From: Ruminococcus hominis
Lineage (GTDB): Bacteria; Bacillota; Clostridia; Lachnospirales; Lachnospiraceae
NCBI RefSeq assembly: GCF_014287355.1
Contig: NZ_JACOPE010000001.1
Location: forward strand, 3,286,001 to 3,350,000
DNA: 64,000 nt
Direction: 5' to 3'
Position numbers and translations under genes: made by a program. Positions 1 to 8,929 of the stretch are shown here, piece by piece; positions within the stretch are counted from its first letter, which is position 1; every line of letters begins with the position of its first letter. The notes under the pieces are model-generated. The model searched no databases. It saw only the letters and a list, made by a program, of their open reading frames with translations, and had not been told where the DNA came from.

Positions 1-1
1 T

Positions 2-526
2 GCTTACAAGATGAAATCCGAAGCCATGAAGCGGCAGGGTTTCCGCACAGACTTAACCTCGTCACAAGTTGTGACGAAGTTGCGGACGGACGACAAGGTG
101 GCACAGGGCTTCGGCGTGGGCAGGATGACCGTGCAGCGTTTTATCCGCCTGACGGAACTGATACCGCCGATTTTGCAGATGGTGGACGAGGGGAAAATCG
201 CCCTCACGCCTGCGGTGGAACTGTCCTTCTTGAAGAAAGACGAGCAGGAAAACCTCTTTGCCACGATGGAGAGCGAAGAAGCAACGCCCTCACTCTCACA
301 GGCACAGCGGATGAAACAGTTAAGCCAGAGCGGGCGGCTTGACATGGATACGATATTTGCGATTATGACGGAGGAAAAGGGCAACCAGAAAGAAACCTTG
401 AAAATCAACACAAGCAAGCTGAAAAAATACTTTCCGAAGAACACAACGCCGAAGCAGATGGAGGAAACCATCATCAAACTTTTGGAGCGTGAGTTGCAGA
501 GGAAACGCAACCGTGACAGCCGCTAA
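2..526 (+). CDS. ParB-like partition/nucleoid protein, C-terminal part (5' end outside window)
   Basis: The frame is open to the left edge (A-Y-K precede the first in-frame Met at 11), so the start lies outside the window. The visible 174 residues match the central and C-terminal part of ParB/RepB/Spo0J-type proteins: a helix-turn-helix around residues 35-55 (FGVGRMTVQRFIRLTEL), then a helical segment with the IPPILQMVDEGKIAL signature, then a basic tail. Such ParB-like proteins are standard cargo of Firmicutes integrative conjugative elements and precede small ORFs and the site-specific recombinase, as here. The N-terminal ParB/sulfiredoxin-like CTPase part is not visible. Role in element maintenance is inferred from family and context. 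Confidence 0.85.
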   Translation, partial: AYKMKSEAMKRQGFRTDLTSSQVVTKLRTDDKVAQGFGVGRMTVQRFIRLTELIPPILQMVDEGKIALTPAVELSFLKKDEQENLFATMESEEATPSLSQAQRMKQLSQSGRLDMDTIFAIMTEEKGNQKETLKINTSKLKKYFPKNTTPKQMEETIIKLLERELQRKRNRDSR

Positions 527-571
527 TCTTCTTTTTTCGGGAAGTAAATACAGAGAGTTGAGGTATGGAGA

Positions 572-802
572 ATGAGAGAAATCCAGTATGAAATCGTAAA
601 GGAAATCGCAGTATTGTCTACGGGCGACAGTGGCTACACAAAGGAAATCAATCTCATTTCATGGAATGGGAAAGAGCCGAAGTATGACATCCGCAGCTTT
701 TCCCCGAACCGTGAAAAGTGCGGCAAGGGAATCACGCTGAACGCTGATGAAGCGGCGGCACTCCTTAAAGCATTACAGAAAGAATTAAACAGCGAGGATT
801 AA
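572..802 (+). CDS. YdbC-like small PC4/ssDNA-binding family protein
   Basis: This 76-residue protein contains the signature of the YdbC/PC4 (transcriptional coactivator p15) family: an N-terminal EIVKEIAVLS strand, the KEINLISWNGKEPKYDIR block and the EKCGKGITLNADEA segment. Family members bind single-stranded DNA as dimers and often travel on conjugative elements. The stop (800-802) overlaps the reading of the next possible start, but I place the next gene at 874. A second, N-terminally truncated YdbC copy lies at 48410-48598 on the other strand. Function in the element is inferred. Confidence 0.8.
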   Translation: MREIQYEIVKEIAVLSTGDSGYTKEINLISWNGKEPKYDIRSFSPNREKCGKGITLNADEAAALLKALQKELNSED

Positions 803-873
803 TGGTATCTGATTGGCAGGGCGGGGACATTTCCAAACTCTTCCCTGCCCTGTCTGGAAAGGAAGATTTAAGT

Positions 874-1065
874 ATGGGCGAGGATAAGAAAGCAGATAAA
901 AAGAGAAAGCGTATCGTGCCAAAAGCACCAGTGCAGATGATAATCAGCCGTGAATATGTCGGCACACAGACCGTTACAGAAGCGTTTGTCCCGATTATCT
1001 CCGAGGATATTCGGAAGAAGATTGCCGAGGGCGACACCTTCGACAATGAGGGGCTGTCCGCTTAG
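874..1065 (+). CDS. Small mobile-element protein, unknown function
   Basis: The open frame begins at 802, but a strong ribosome binding site (GGAAAGGAAG) precedes the ATG at 874, so I choose that start and a 63-residue product. It has a lysine/arginine-rich N-terminus (DKKADKKRKR) followed by a short beta-rich tail ending in DTFDNEGLSA. I do not recognise a domain. It sits between the YdbC-like gene and the serine recombinase, a usual position for small conserved proteins of conjugative elements. Confidence 0.6.
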   Translation: MGEDKKADKKRKRIVPKAPVQMIISREYVGTQTVTEAFVPIISEDIRKKIAEGDTFDNEGLSA

Positions 1066-1119
1066 AATGTACGCAATGGGACATGAAAACAGATAGGACA
1101 GATACGGAGGTTTTACAGT

Positions 1120-2975
1120 ATGGCAGGAATCAAAGAAGAAAAGAAAATCTATTTAGTCGGCATTTATTGCCGCTTATCTAAAGACGATGGTACGGATAAC
1201 GAGAGTGCGAGCATTGCGACACAGAAATCCATCCTCACGGATTATGTGAAAAAGCAGGGATGGCACATAGCAAAAACGTATGTGGACGATGGTTATTCTG
1301 GTACAAATTTCCAAAGACCAAGTTTCCAGAATATGATAAAAGACATTGAAAGCGGTCTGATAAACTGCGTGATTACGAAAGATTTATCCCGTCTGGGGAG
1401 AAACTATCTTGATTGTGGGTTATATCTGGAAGTTTTCTTCCCAGAGCATAACGTGAGGTATATAGCGGTCAATGACGGCGTAGATACCTTGAATAAATCT
1501 GCTATGGACATCACGCCTTTCCGCAACATTTTAAACGAAATGTATGCCGCTGACATATCTGTTAAGATAAAATCGGCATATCGGGCGAGGTTTCAACAGG
1601 GGAAATTCATGGGAACTACCGCCCCTTATGGCTATATCAAAGACCCTGCCGACCACAACCATCTGCTGATAGATGATAAAGTGGCACATGTTGTAAAAGA
1701 GATATTCGACCTTGCATTAAAAGGGAATGGAGTTGCCAAAATTTGCAGACATCTTAATAAACAGCATATCCTACGCCCTGCCGCTTATGCGGCGGAGCGT
1801 GGCGAAACAGGCTTTGAACGTCATTTTGAGGGGAACGAGGACAAACGCTATATTTGGAGTGGAACAGCGTGAGGAGCATTTTAAGAAGCCCGATATATGC
1901 GGGAAATCTTGTAGGCTACAAACGGATTGCCGCCAATATGAAAAGCAAGAAACGCCCCTCTAAGCTGCCCGAAGAATGGGAAGTGATACCCAATACCCAT
2001 GAGGGAATAGTCACGCAGGAGGAATTTGATATTGTCCAACAGCTTATTACAAGTCGTAGGCTTCCACAGAACAAGGGAGGATTTGTAAATATTTTTGCAG
2101 GCGTTATCAAGTGTGTGGACTGCGGATGTGCTCTGCGGGCAATGAACGTACACAGGAGGAAACGCCCAGAGATTATCGACTGTGTACAGTATTCATGTAA
2201 TAATTATGCAAGAAACGGAAGAAGCGAGTGTAGTGCCCACAATATAGAAGCAAGGGATTTATTCAATGCCGTTCTTGCCGACATCAACTGTTTTGCGGAT
2301 ATGGCAGTGAATGATGAAAAGGCGGTCAGGGCCATAGAAAAGCGGCTCACGGAAACAGACCAGAGCAGGGCGAAAGCATTAGAGAAAGAACGTAAGAAGC
2401 TGAACAAACGCCTTGCGGAACTGGACAGGCTGTTTTCCTCTCTCTACGAGGATAAGGTCATGGAGCGTATTACCGAGCGGAATTTTGAGATGATGTCGGG
2501 GAAATACCAGAAAGAGCAGCTTGAAATTGAAGCAAGGCTGAAAGAGGTGACGGAAACTCTTAATGAAAGCTACGAGAAATCACGGGGAATCCGTGACTTC
2601 CTCGCCCTTATCCGAAATTATCAAGGCTTAAAAGAACTGGATGCAACAGTTATAAACGCACTCATAGACAAGATACTTGTTTCGGAGCGTGAGAAGATGG
2701 CAGACGGAACAGTGAAGCAGGAAATCAAGATTTACTATAAATTCATCGGCTTTGTCGATGAATTACATATCATACCTACAAAACGGTGGGCAGCAATGCC
2801 CGCTAAAAATTGTACGGTGTGCGGCGTTGAATATGTCCCGGGCTCTGGTGCATCAAGGTATTGTCCTGCTTGTGCCAAGAAGATACGGAGGGAGAAATCA
2901 AACGAGAGCAAACGCAGGAGCAGAGAACAGAAAAGGATAGCATGTATGAACTGTCCGCAAAAAATGACCGACTGA
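1120..2975 (+). pseudogene. Large serine recombinase (integrase of the element), split by a frameshift
   Basis: Two overlapping frames, 1120-1872 and 1854-2975, together encode one large serine recombinase of about 615 residues. The first carries the catalytic resolvase domain (GIYCRLSKDD with the nucleophile Ser, then TKDLSRLGRNYLDCG) and the start of the recombinase domain. The second begins at the SVRSILRSPIYAGN block and continues with a zinc-ribbon (CVDCGCALRAM), a coiled coil and a DUF4368-like C-terminus (KIYYKFIGFVDELHIIPTKR). The break is at about 1858-1863: restoring one base there joins the frames. Either the gene is inactivated, the base was lost in sequencing, or the two parts are made separately. 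This would be the enzyme that inserted the element into the FMN-binding gene immediately to the right. Confidence 0.85.
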
Positions 2976-3503
2976 AGTTGAACTTCCAGCTGCGGCTGTT
3001 CCACCCGATTGCGACTGGCCTGTCTCACCGCTGTCCTTTTCCCCTGTCAGCGCATTTTTCACAGCACTGATAATTCCATTTGAACTATAGGTCGCTCCCG
3101 ATACTGTATCCACATTTAATGTCTGTCCTTCTATAATTCGGTCAATCACTGCCTTCGCACGATTGAAAAATGCTGCGTCATCGGATGAACTTAAGATATC
3201 AATCGCCACAATCTGCTTATCCTTAATCTGAACGGACACAGTAATATCTCCGGCATATCCGGTACCGGTCCCTTTATAAACACCATCCGCAAGATCAAAA
3301 GAGCCTTTTGCTGTACTTTTCTTTTCCACCTTTTCCGATGAAGTTGTTTTTGATACTTTATCTTCCATCCTTTCCGTCTTTTGCGCTGCATAGACCGGTT
3401 CCTTATATCCACTTAAAGAACCGACTACACAGGCCGTAACCAATGCGACAGAAAGAATCGGGGCAAACGATTTTATTTTCTTTCCTTTATCGTTCATATC
3501 CAT
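2898..3503 (-). CDS. FMN-binding (RnfG/Rnf-like) secreted flavoprotein, 3' end cut by the mobile element
   Basis: The protein starts with a basic region and hydrophobic signal segment, then a Ser/Thr/Lys-rich linker, then one FMN_bind domain (about residues 75-155) beginning DGVYKGTGTGYAG and ending with the DTVSGATYSS motif. In this family the Thr of SGAT carries covalently attached FMN, transferred by ApbE, whose gene lies 23 bases upstream in the same operon. After about residue 180 the frame runs into DNA antisense to the serine-recombinase gene (below about 2985), so the C-terminus (LRTVHTCYPF...) is probably not native. Role in extracytoplasmic electron transfer is inferred from the family. 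The rest of the gene should lie at the other end of the element. Confidence 0.85.
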   Translation of the reverse strand: MDMNDKGKKIKSFAPILSVALVTACVVGSLSGYKEPVYAAQKTERMEDKVSKTTSSEKVEKKSTAKGSFDLADGVYKGTGTGYAGDITVSVQIKDKQIVAIDILSSSDDAAFFNRAKAVIDRIIEGQTLNVDTVSGATYSSNGIISAVKNALTGEKDSGETGQSQSGGTAAAGSSTSVGHFLRTVHTCYPFLFSAPAFALV

Positions 3504-3526
3504 AACATTTTCCTCTTCTTTCGCTT

Positions 3527-4600
3527 TTATTTCTTGATGATTTCCATCTCCATTTCTGTCGAAAAATCATCCTGAATTCCTTCCGTCACATAAAGTTTTC
3601 CTTCATCTGTCAGCATGATTATGTCAAACTCATCACTATGCGCTCTCCAGAATTCGATTGCTTTGTCCTTTCCCATAATAAAGAGAGAAGTAGAAAGCCC
3701 ATCTGCCAATGTTCCATCTTCACTTACAACAGTAACGGATGCCAGACCATTTTCTGCAGGATATCCAGTCTTCGGATCAATGATGTGATGATAAGTCTTT
3801 CCATCCTGTTCAAAATATCGTTCATATCCACCAGATGTAATTACAGCTTTATCCTCAACACTTAAGATGCCAAGATAATCCTCTGTATCATCCGGACTTT
3901 GTACCGCAACTCTCCACTTGCTGCCATCCGTCTTCGTTCCAAGTGCCTGCACATTTCCTCCAAGATTGACTAATCCTCTGGAAATATTATTTTCCTTGTA
4001 AATCTCCATGATTCTTGATGAAGTATACCCTTTTGCAATTCCTCCAAGATCAATTTTCATTCCTTCCTGGCCAAATGAAATCTTTCTGCTATCTTCGTCG
4101 TATATAATCTGTGATGCATCGGCAAGTTTTAAAAGAGATTCTAATGTATCCGCTGTCGGCACCTGATAATTCTGTGTTGGGAATCCCCATGCTTCCATGA
4201 CCGGATAAATTGCAATGTCAAATGCTCCGTCTGTCTCCTTGTTTAGTTCTAATGCACGTTCTACCAAATACCCTGCATCTTCAGACAATGTCGCACTTTT
4301 ATTTTGATTTAATTGTGCAATCTCACTCTCTTCATTTCCTGTCGAAAGCAGTTCATCCAATCTCTGGATTTCCGCTTCTGCCTCGTCAACCGCTTCCTGC
4401 GCCTTGGCACCATATGCAGTCACTGTCATATAAGTATCCATTGCAAATATATCTTTTGACGCTTCCTCATTGGATTCTGCTTTTTCTTCCGTCTGTGTGT
4501 TTTTTGTCTCTGTTGTCGTATCCTGCTTTATGTTATTACAACCTCCTAATAACAGTGATACACTAAGGCAAACGCATGCCATTACCGCTTTTAGTTTCAT
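3527..4600 (-). CDS. apbE: FAD:protein FMN transferase (ApbE), lipoprotein
   Basis: At 357 residues this is a typical ApbE. A lipoprotein signal with lipobox LLGGC is followed by the DIFAMDTYMTVTAYG start of the ApbE fold, the KIDLGGIAKGYTSSR and GLVNLGGNVQALGTK glycine-rich motifs and the HHIIDPKTGYPA motif that holds flavin and Mg2+ in the family. The enzyme splits FAD and attaches FMN to a Thr in SGAT-type motifs of exported proteins. It is the first gene of a two-gene operon with the FMN-binding protein, its evident substrate. It is anchored outside the membrane. Confidence 0.95.
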   Translation of the reverse strand: MKLKAVMACVCLSVSLLLGGCNNIKQDTTTETKNTQTEEKAESNEEASKDIFAMDTYMTVTAYGAKAQEAVDEAEAEIQRLDELLSTGNEESEIAQLNQNKSATLSEDAGYLVERALELNKETDGAFDIAIYPVMEAWGFPTQNYQVPTADTLESLLKLADASQIIYDEDSRKISFGQEGMKIDLGGIAKGYTSSRIMEIYKENNISRGLVNLGGNVQALGTKTDGSKWRVAVQSPDDTEDYLGILSVEDKAVITSGGYERYFEQDGKTYHHIIDPKTGYPAENGLASVTVVSEDGTLADGLSTSLFIMGKDKAIEFWRAHSDEFDIIMLTDEGKLYVTEGIQDDFSTEMEMEIIKK

Positions 4601-4706
4601 ATATCTCCCTTTCGTTACTTTCGTCTAACTTTTTATACTATATTTTATTCTTTAATAGAATGTCAATTACAAATATGTTAATTGAGAAACGTTCTCATTA
4701 ACAAGA

Positions 4707-4723
4707 GCCAATTGGGGACGGGG
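4707..4723. repeat. Left arm of a REP-like palindrome split by the IS
   Basis: This 17-base arm (gccaattggggacgggg) is the exact reverse complement of the end of the right-hand half at 6515-6575. Removing the IS and one copy of GGG restores a continuous palindrome. Confidence 0.8.
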
Positions 4724-4784
4724 TGGTATGATTCCCCTTAAGTAGACAAGGTAAATAACCAAAATCTACTTAAGGGGGTTTTTT

Positions 4785-5468
4785 ATGTCTAAATATTCAA
4801 AAGAAATAATTATAAAAGTATGTGAAGAATACTTATATGGAAACCTTTCAGAAATGGAATTATGTGATAAATATGGCATTCATTTCAAAAATGGCAATTC
4901 TATTATCACTGATTGGATTCCAAGATATCTTCAGGATGGAGTTGATGCATTTCTTCCTTCTAGTGGTAACAGAAATTATTTATCATCTGATAAGATTTCG
5001 GCGGTTGAAGATTATATTGCTGGAAAAGGTAGTTTAAGAACGATTGCTGCTCGATACGGAATTCCTTCAAAAGAAACACTTAGACGATGGGTTTTATTGT
5101 ATAATGCTAATAGAAAACTTCGGGATTATAATCCTAAACGGGAGGTTTATATGGCAGAATCAAGAAAAAAAACAACCATTGAAGAACGTAAGAAAATCGT
5201 GGATTACTGTATTAATCACAACCACGATTATAAAGGAACAGCAAGTATTTATGGTGTTTCTTATAATCAGGTCTATTCTTGGGTAAGAAAGTATATTACA
5301 CAAGGTGAAGAAGGATTAACTGATAGGCGAGGACAACATAAAACAGATGAAGAAGTAGATGAATTAGAACGCCTTCGTAGAGAAAATGCTCGCCTAAAAA
5401 GACAATTACAAGAAAAGGATATGTTGGCTGAATTATTAAAAAAAGTACAGGATTTCGAAAGGATGTGA
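4785..5468 (+). CDS. IS3-family transposase OrfA (HTH / leucine zipper)
   Basis: The 227-residue protein has two or three tandem helix-turn-helix units (about residues 10-45, 55-100 and 130-170) followed by a leucine-zipper coiled coil (VDELERLRRENARLKRQLQE). This is the DNA-binding, oligomerising half of an IS3 transposase. An A7 run at 5438-5444, read A-AAA-AAA, is a likely -1 slippery site that would make the OrfAB fusion. The TGA at 5466-5468 overlaps the GTG of orfB. Confidence 0.9.
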   Translation: MSKYSKEIIIKVCEEYLYGNLSEMELCDKYGIHFKNGNSIITDWIPRYLQDGVDAFLPSSGNRNYLSSDKISAVEDYIAGKGSLRTIAARYGIPSKETLRRWVLLYNANRKLRDYNPKREVYMAESRKKTTIEERKKIVDYCINHNHDYKGTASIYGVSYNQVYSWVRKYITQGEEGLTDRRGQHKTDEEVDELERLRRENARLKRQLQEKDMLAELLKKVQDFERM

Positions 5469-6430
5469 GGCTTGGAAAACTCCGCTATGATTCAAAATTT
5501 ATGGCAATAAAGTTTTTTTATGAAACAAAGAACTGGAGTATTAATTGGATGTGTAAGCAACTTGAAATATCAAGATCTGCCTACTATAAATGGTTGCATC
5601 GCGAGATTCCTGAACAAGAAGCAGAAAATATGAAATTGGCAGAACTTATAAAGGAGTATGACGAATGCTTTAATCATATCTTAGGATATAGAAGAATGAC
5701 TTCATGGATTAACCATTTCAACCATACAAGCTATAATCCTAAACGAGTACATAGAATCATGAAAAAGTTAGGAATTCATTCTGCAATTAGAAGGAAAAAG
5801 AAGAACTATACTCCCTCGACACCAGAATCTGTTTCAGAAAATAAGTTAGGCAGAGATTTTTATGCGGATGCTCCTAATAAAAAGTGGACTACGGATGTGA
5901 CTGAATTTAAAGTTCCAGGTACAAACAAAAAATTGTATTTGAGCGCAATACTTGATTTATATGACAGATATCCGGTTGCATATGTAATTGGCATACGAAA
6001 TGACAGTAGGCTTGTGTTTAAAACCTTTGATAAAGCACTGGCTGCCAATCCTGAAGCAAGACCACTCTTTCATAGCGATAGAGGATTCCAATACACTAGT
6101 AAAATGTTTCAAAAAAAGCTCAACGAACATGAAATAGAACATTCTATGTCACGTGTTGGGCATTGTATAGATAATGGTCCAACGGAAGGGTTTTGGGGGA
6201 TTATAAAAACGGAAATGTATCAAATGTACGAGATAACAGATGAGACATCATTAAGATTTGCAATATCAGATTACATTAAATTTTATAGTGAGAAACGACC
6301 TCAGGATAGGTATCATTGTAAAACCCCACTAGAAATAAGAACGGAAGCCCTTTCCACCGGACAACCAGTTGAATATTTAATTCCACGTAACAAACGAATT
6401 GAGAAATATAAAGAAAAATGGTGTGCATAG
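5465..6430 (+). CDS. IS3-family transposase OrfB (DDE integrase)
   Basis: This 321-residue product is the catalytic part. An HTH_21-type region (NHILGYRRMTSWIN) precedes the rve integrase core. The three acidic residues of the DDE triad are visible in KKWTTDVTEF, FHSDRGFQYTS and NGPTEGFWGIIKTE. It lies in the -1 frame relative to orfA, and its GTG overlaps the orfA stop, so it is made by frameshifting, by coupling, or both. No disruption is seen. Confidence 0.92.
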   Translation: MRLGKLRYDSKFMAIKFFYETKNWSINWMCKQLEISRSAYYKWLHREIPEQEAENMKLAELIKEYDECFNHILGYRRMTSWINHFNHTSYNPKRVHRIMKKLGIHSAIRRKKKNYTPSTPESVSENKLGRDFYADAPNKKWTTDVTEFKVPGTNKKLYLSAILDLYDRYPVAYVIGIRNDSRLVFKTFDKALAANPEARPLFHSDRGFQYTSKMFQKKLNEHEIEHSMSRVGHCIDNGPTEGFWGIIKTEMYQMYEITDETSLRFAISDYIKFYSEKRPQDRYHCKTPLEIRTEALSTGQPVEYLIPRNKRIEKYKEKWCA

Positions 6431-6514
6431 AAAAACGACCGCGCATTTCGTACGATCGTTCATCAGCACTTTATTTTAGTTATTTAACTTGTCTACTTGA
6501 CAGGAATCAGATCA

Positions 6515-6575
6515 GGGTTTTCCGGCTTTTTTTGCAAAGCAAAAAAAGCCGAAAAACCCCGTCCCCAATTGGCCC
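6515..6575. repeat. Right half of the REP-like palindrome (long hairpin)
   Basis: The sequence contains an inner hairpin (GGCTTTTTTTGC, AAA loop, GCAAAAAAAGCC) and the outer arm CCCCGTCCCCAATTGG that matches the left arm at 4707-4723. The related block AACCCCGTCCCCAA also occurs twice at 12916-12989, so this is a dispersed repeat family and not a simple terminator. Confidence 0.75.
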
Positions 6576-6668
6576 TTTATATGTTATAATATAGAAAGAC
6601 AAGGGTGTCAGGTTTCGTGGGAGTCTGATACCTATTTTGTTATAATGAGAAAAGAGGAGGGATTGCAT

Positions 6669-8120
6669 ATGCAGTCAAACATTATTGTAACCAGCGTTGT
6701 TGTTGTATACCTTCTGGTAATGTTGTTGATTGGTTATTTATCATCCAAGAAAATTGAATCCAACACAGACTTTGTTGTTGCCGGAAGACGTTTAGGACCA
6801 TTTCTTATGGCCGGTACTCTCGCCGCAACAGAAATCGGAGGCGGAAGCTCTCTCGGTGTTGTTCAGCAGGGTATGGAAAGCCATGGCTTAAGTGCTGCAT
6901 GGTACATCATCACTATGGGATTTGCCTTTGTTATTTTAACATTCCTGGCACCAAAATTCCGCGCTGCCATGGTTAAAACTGTTCCTGAGTATTTCCGTCG
7001 CCGTTATGGAAAGCCATCTGGAATCATTACTTCATTAATTATGTTTGTACCATTAATCGGACTGACAGCCGGACAGTTTATTGCTTCTTCTGTTATCTTA
7101 TCTACAATGCTGAACATGAACTACAAGACAGCTGTTCTGATCGTAGGTATTGTTGTAACAATTTATGCCATCATGGGTGGTCTCTGGAGCGTAACTCTTA
7201 CAGACTTCGTTCAGGTATTTCTGATCGTAGTTGGTATGATCATCGCATTGCCATTCGGCATGAATCTTGCCGGTGGCTGGAATAACGTTGTATCAAATGT
7301 TCCGGCTGAAACATTTGATATCTTTAAAGGATATAATGTAATGGACGTTATCAGCTTAACAATTATGTACGTTGCTACATTTACTGTTGGGCAGGAAGCT
7401 GTATCCAGATACTATGCCGCAAGAGATGGTAAAGCTGCAAGACAGGGTTCTATCCTTGCAGCGATCGTAAACTTTATTTACGCATTTGTTCCTACTCTTA
7501 TGGGAATCATCGTTCTTGCTTTGATTAACATGGGTAAATTTAATGCTGCTGACTTCCAGGATGTCGGTGCTCGTTACGCACTTCCTGTATTAGCTATGGA
7601 AGCTATGCCAGCTCTTATCTGCGGTTTATTATTTGCAGGTATCATCTCTGCTACAATGTCAAGTGCTGACTCAGACCTTCTTGGTGCCGGTGCTATTTTT
7701 GCAAATGATATTTACAAAATTGTAATCAAACCTGAGGCTTCCGACAAAGAGGTTATGATTGTTACTCGTGTTACAATGGCAGCTGTTGGTGTTGCTGCTA
7801 CATTGATCGCACTCTTTAATACATCAAGCATCGTATCTATCTTGATGTTTGCATTTACTCTACGTGCCGCTGGTGCTTTCTTCCCATATGTTCTCGGACA
7901 TTATTGGAAGGGTGCTTCTCCGGCCGGTACTATCGCATCATTAATTGCAGGTACAATCGTAGTTGTTTACCTTGAGCATATTTCTGGTGGAAACTTGTTC
8001 GGTCTTCACTTCAACCAGCCAATCGTACCTGGCTTAGTTGCTGCATTGATCGCATTTTTAATTTTCTCACTGGTTATGCCACCAAAAGAGAAAACAACAG
8101 AACTTCCTGCAGAAGAATAA
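6669..8120 (+). CDS. Sodium:solute symporter (SSS family)
   Basis: I choose the ATG at 6669 because GAGGAGGG lies just upstream; the earlier in-frame ATG at 6645 has no ribosome binding site. The 483-residue protein has about 13 hydrophobic segments and SSS hallmarks: SNTDFVVAGRRLGPFLMAGTLAA after the first helix, GGGSS, and the GGLWSVTLTDFVQ block. It couples Na+ entry to uptake of an organic solute at the cell membrane. The substrate cannot be read from sequence, and no catabolic gene is adjacent. It is transcribed alone between the IS and a strong terminator. Confidence 0.9.
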   Translation: MQSNIIVTSVVVVYLLVMLLIGYLSSKKIESNTDFVVAGRRLGPFLMAGTLAATEIGGGSSLGVVQQGMESHGLSAAWYIITMGFAFVILTFLAPKFRAAMVKTVPEYFRRRYGKPSGIITSLIMFVPLIGLTAGQFIASSVILSTMLNMNYKTAVLIVGIVVTIYAIMGGLWSVTLTDFVQVFLIVVGMIIALPFGMNLAGGWNNVVSNVPAETFDIFKGYNVMDVISLTIMYVATFTVGQEAVSRYYAARDGKAARQGSILAAIVNFIYAFVPTLMGIIVLALINMGKFNAADFQDVGARYALPVLAMEAMPALICGLLFAGIISATMSSADSDLLGAGAIFANDIYKIVIKPEASDKEVMIVTRVTMAAVGVAATLIALFNTSSIVSILMFAFTLRAAGAFFPYVLGHYWKGASPAGTIASLIAGTIVVVYLEHISGGNLFGLHFNQPIVPGLVAALIAFLIFSLVMPPKEKTTELPAEE

Positions 8121-8181
8121 TTATTAAATACATATTGGAGCCCCACGATCCATTCAAGTCGATTTTTCTTTAAACAAAAAA

Positions 8182-8228
8182 ACATGGAGAGTTATCCACG
8201 ATCAGTTGGATTCTCTCCATGTTTTTTC
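8182..8228. terminator. Bidirectional rho-independent terminator
   Basis: The stem ACATGGAGAG / CTCTCCATGT is flanked by an A-run on the left and a T-run on the right, so it can end both the symporter transcript (+) and the HAD phosphatase operon (-). Confidence 0.9.
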
Positions 8229-8269
8229 ACATTTTATTTTGTTATCCACACATATTACTGTAAATATTT

Positions 8270-8929
8270 TTATTCCATTTCACAAAATGTTTCTTCCAAA
8301 TCTTTCACTGTGTCAACAATATACGTTGCCCCTGCTTCTTCTAATTCTTCTCTCGAGCCAAAACCATATAAAACACCCATACTGTCAACACCCATCTTCT
8401 TTGCACCATTCACATCATACTTACGGTCTCCAACCATGAGCACCTGCGATTTATCTGTGATATTGCATTCTTCAAATGCATGCTCGATTACTGCCGCCTT
8501 GGAACCATTGCGTTCATCCATCCCTGCTCCTGCCACATAATCAAAATATTGTGTAAGATGAAAATAGTCCATTATTCTTCTTGCAAATAGTTCCGGTTTT
8601 GAAGTTGCAACAAGTACCTTTTTCCCTTTTTTCTTCAATACCTTCAGCACATCTTCAAAGCCTTCATAAACCTTGTTTTCAAAGATTCCTTTATCTTTAT
8701 AATACACTCTGTACTGAGCTACCGCTTTTATTGCTTCATCCTCCGAAAATCCATACATTTCCTGCAGAGGTTCTACCAACGGAGGACCGATAAACTGACA
8801 CAGTTTATCCATATCATTTTCCTCAATTTCATACTGCTTCAACATATATTTTACAGAATTGGTAATACCCTCTGACGAATCTGTTATCGTTCCATCCAGA
8901 TCAAATAATATTACTTCATATGATTTCAT
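8270..8929 (-). CDS. HAD-family phosphatase, phosphoglycolate-phosphatase-like
   Basis: This 219-residue protein shows all four HAD motifs: FDLDGTITDS (nucleophile and acid Asp), VATSKP, the Lys in GSKAAV and MVGDRKYDVNGAK. The helical cap between residues 20 and 85 is the Gph/PpaX subclass I type. Likely substrates are small phosphate esters such as phosphoglycolate; the exact one is unknown. Its ATG directly follows the stop of the upstream flavoprotein gene (TAG-ATG), so the two are translationally coupled. Confidence 0.88.
   Translation of the reverse strand: MKSYEVILFDLDGTITDSSEGITNSVKYMLKQYEIEENDMDKLCQFIGPPLVEPLQEMYGFSEDEAIKAVAQYRVYYKDKGIFENKVYEGFEDVLKVLKKKGKKVLVATSKPELFARRIMDYFHLTQYFDYVAGAGMDERNGSKAAVIEHAFEECNITDKSQVLMVGDRKYDVNGAKKMGVDSMGVLYGFGSREELEEAGATYIVDTVKDLEETFCEME

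Larger units (their letters stand above)
4724..6514 (+). mobile_element. IS3-family (IS150-group-like) insertion sequence
   Basis: The element runs TGGTATGATTCC...GGAATCAGATCA. The terminal inverted repeats span about 36 bases (4724-4759 and 6479-6514), share the block AAGTAGACAAG and end in TG/CA. GGG occurs on both sides (4721-4723 and 6515-6517) as the 3-bp target duplication expected for IS3. It carries orfA and orfB in overlapping frames. At 1791 bp it is longer than most IS3 members because OrfA has an extra HTH unit. Both frames are intact, so it may be active. It is inserted in the arm of a palindromic repeat, as known for IS1397-type elements of the same family. Confidence 0.9.

Noticed and set aside
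4210..4566. 118-codon + strand frame antisense to apbE
   Set aside because: apbE has full motif conservation; the antisense frame has no ribosome binding site and low-complexity composition.
6602..6640. Hairpin GGTGTCAG...CTGATACC before the Na+/solute symporter as a riboswitch
   Set aside because: A single short stem without a recognisable conserved aptamer core; it could be an operator or chance.
8184..8540. + strand frame over the terminator and HAD phosphatase
   Set aside because: It starts inside a terminator stem and is antisense to a well-supported gene.
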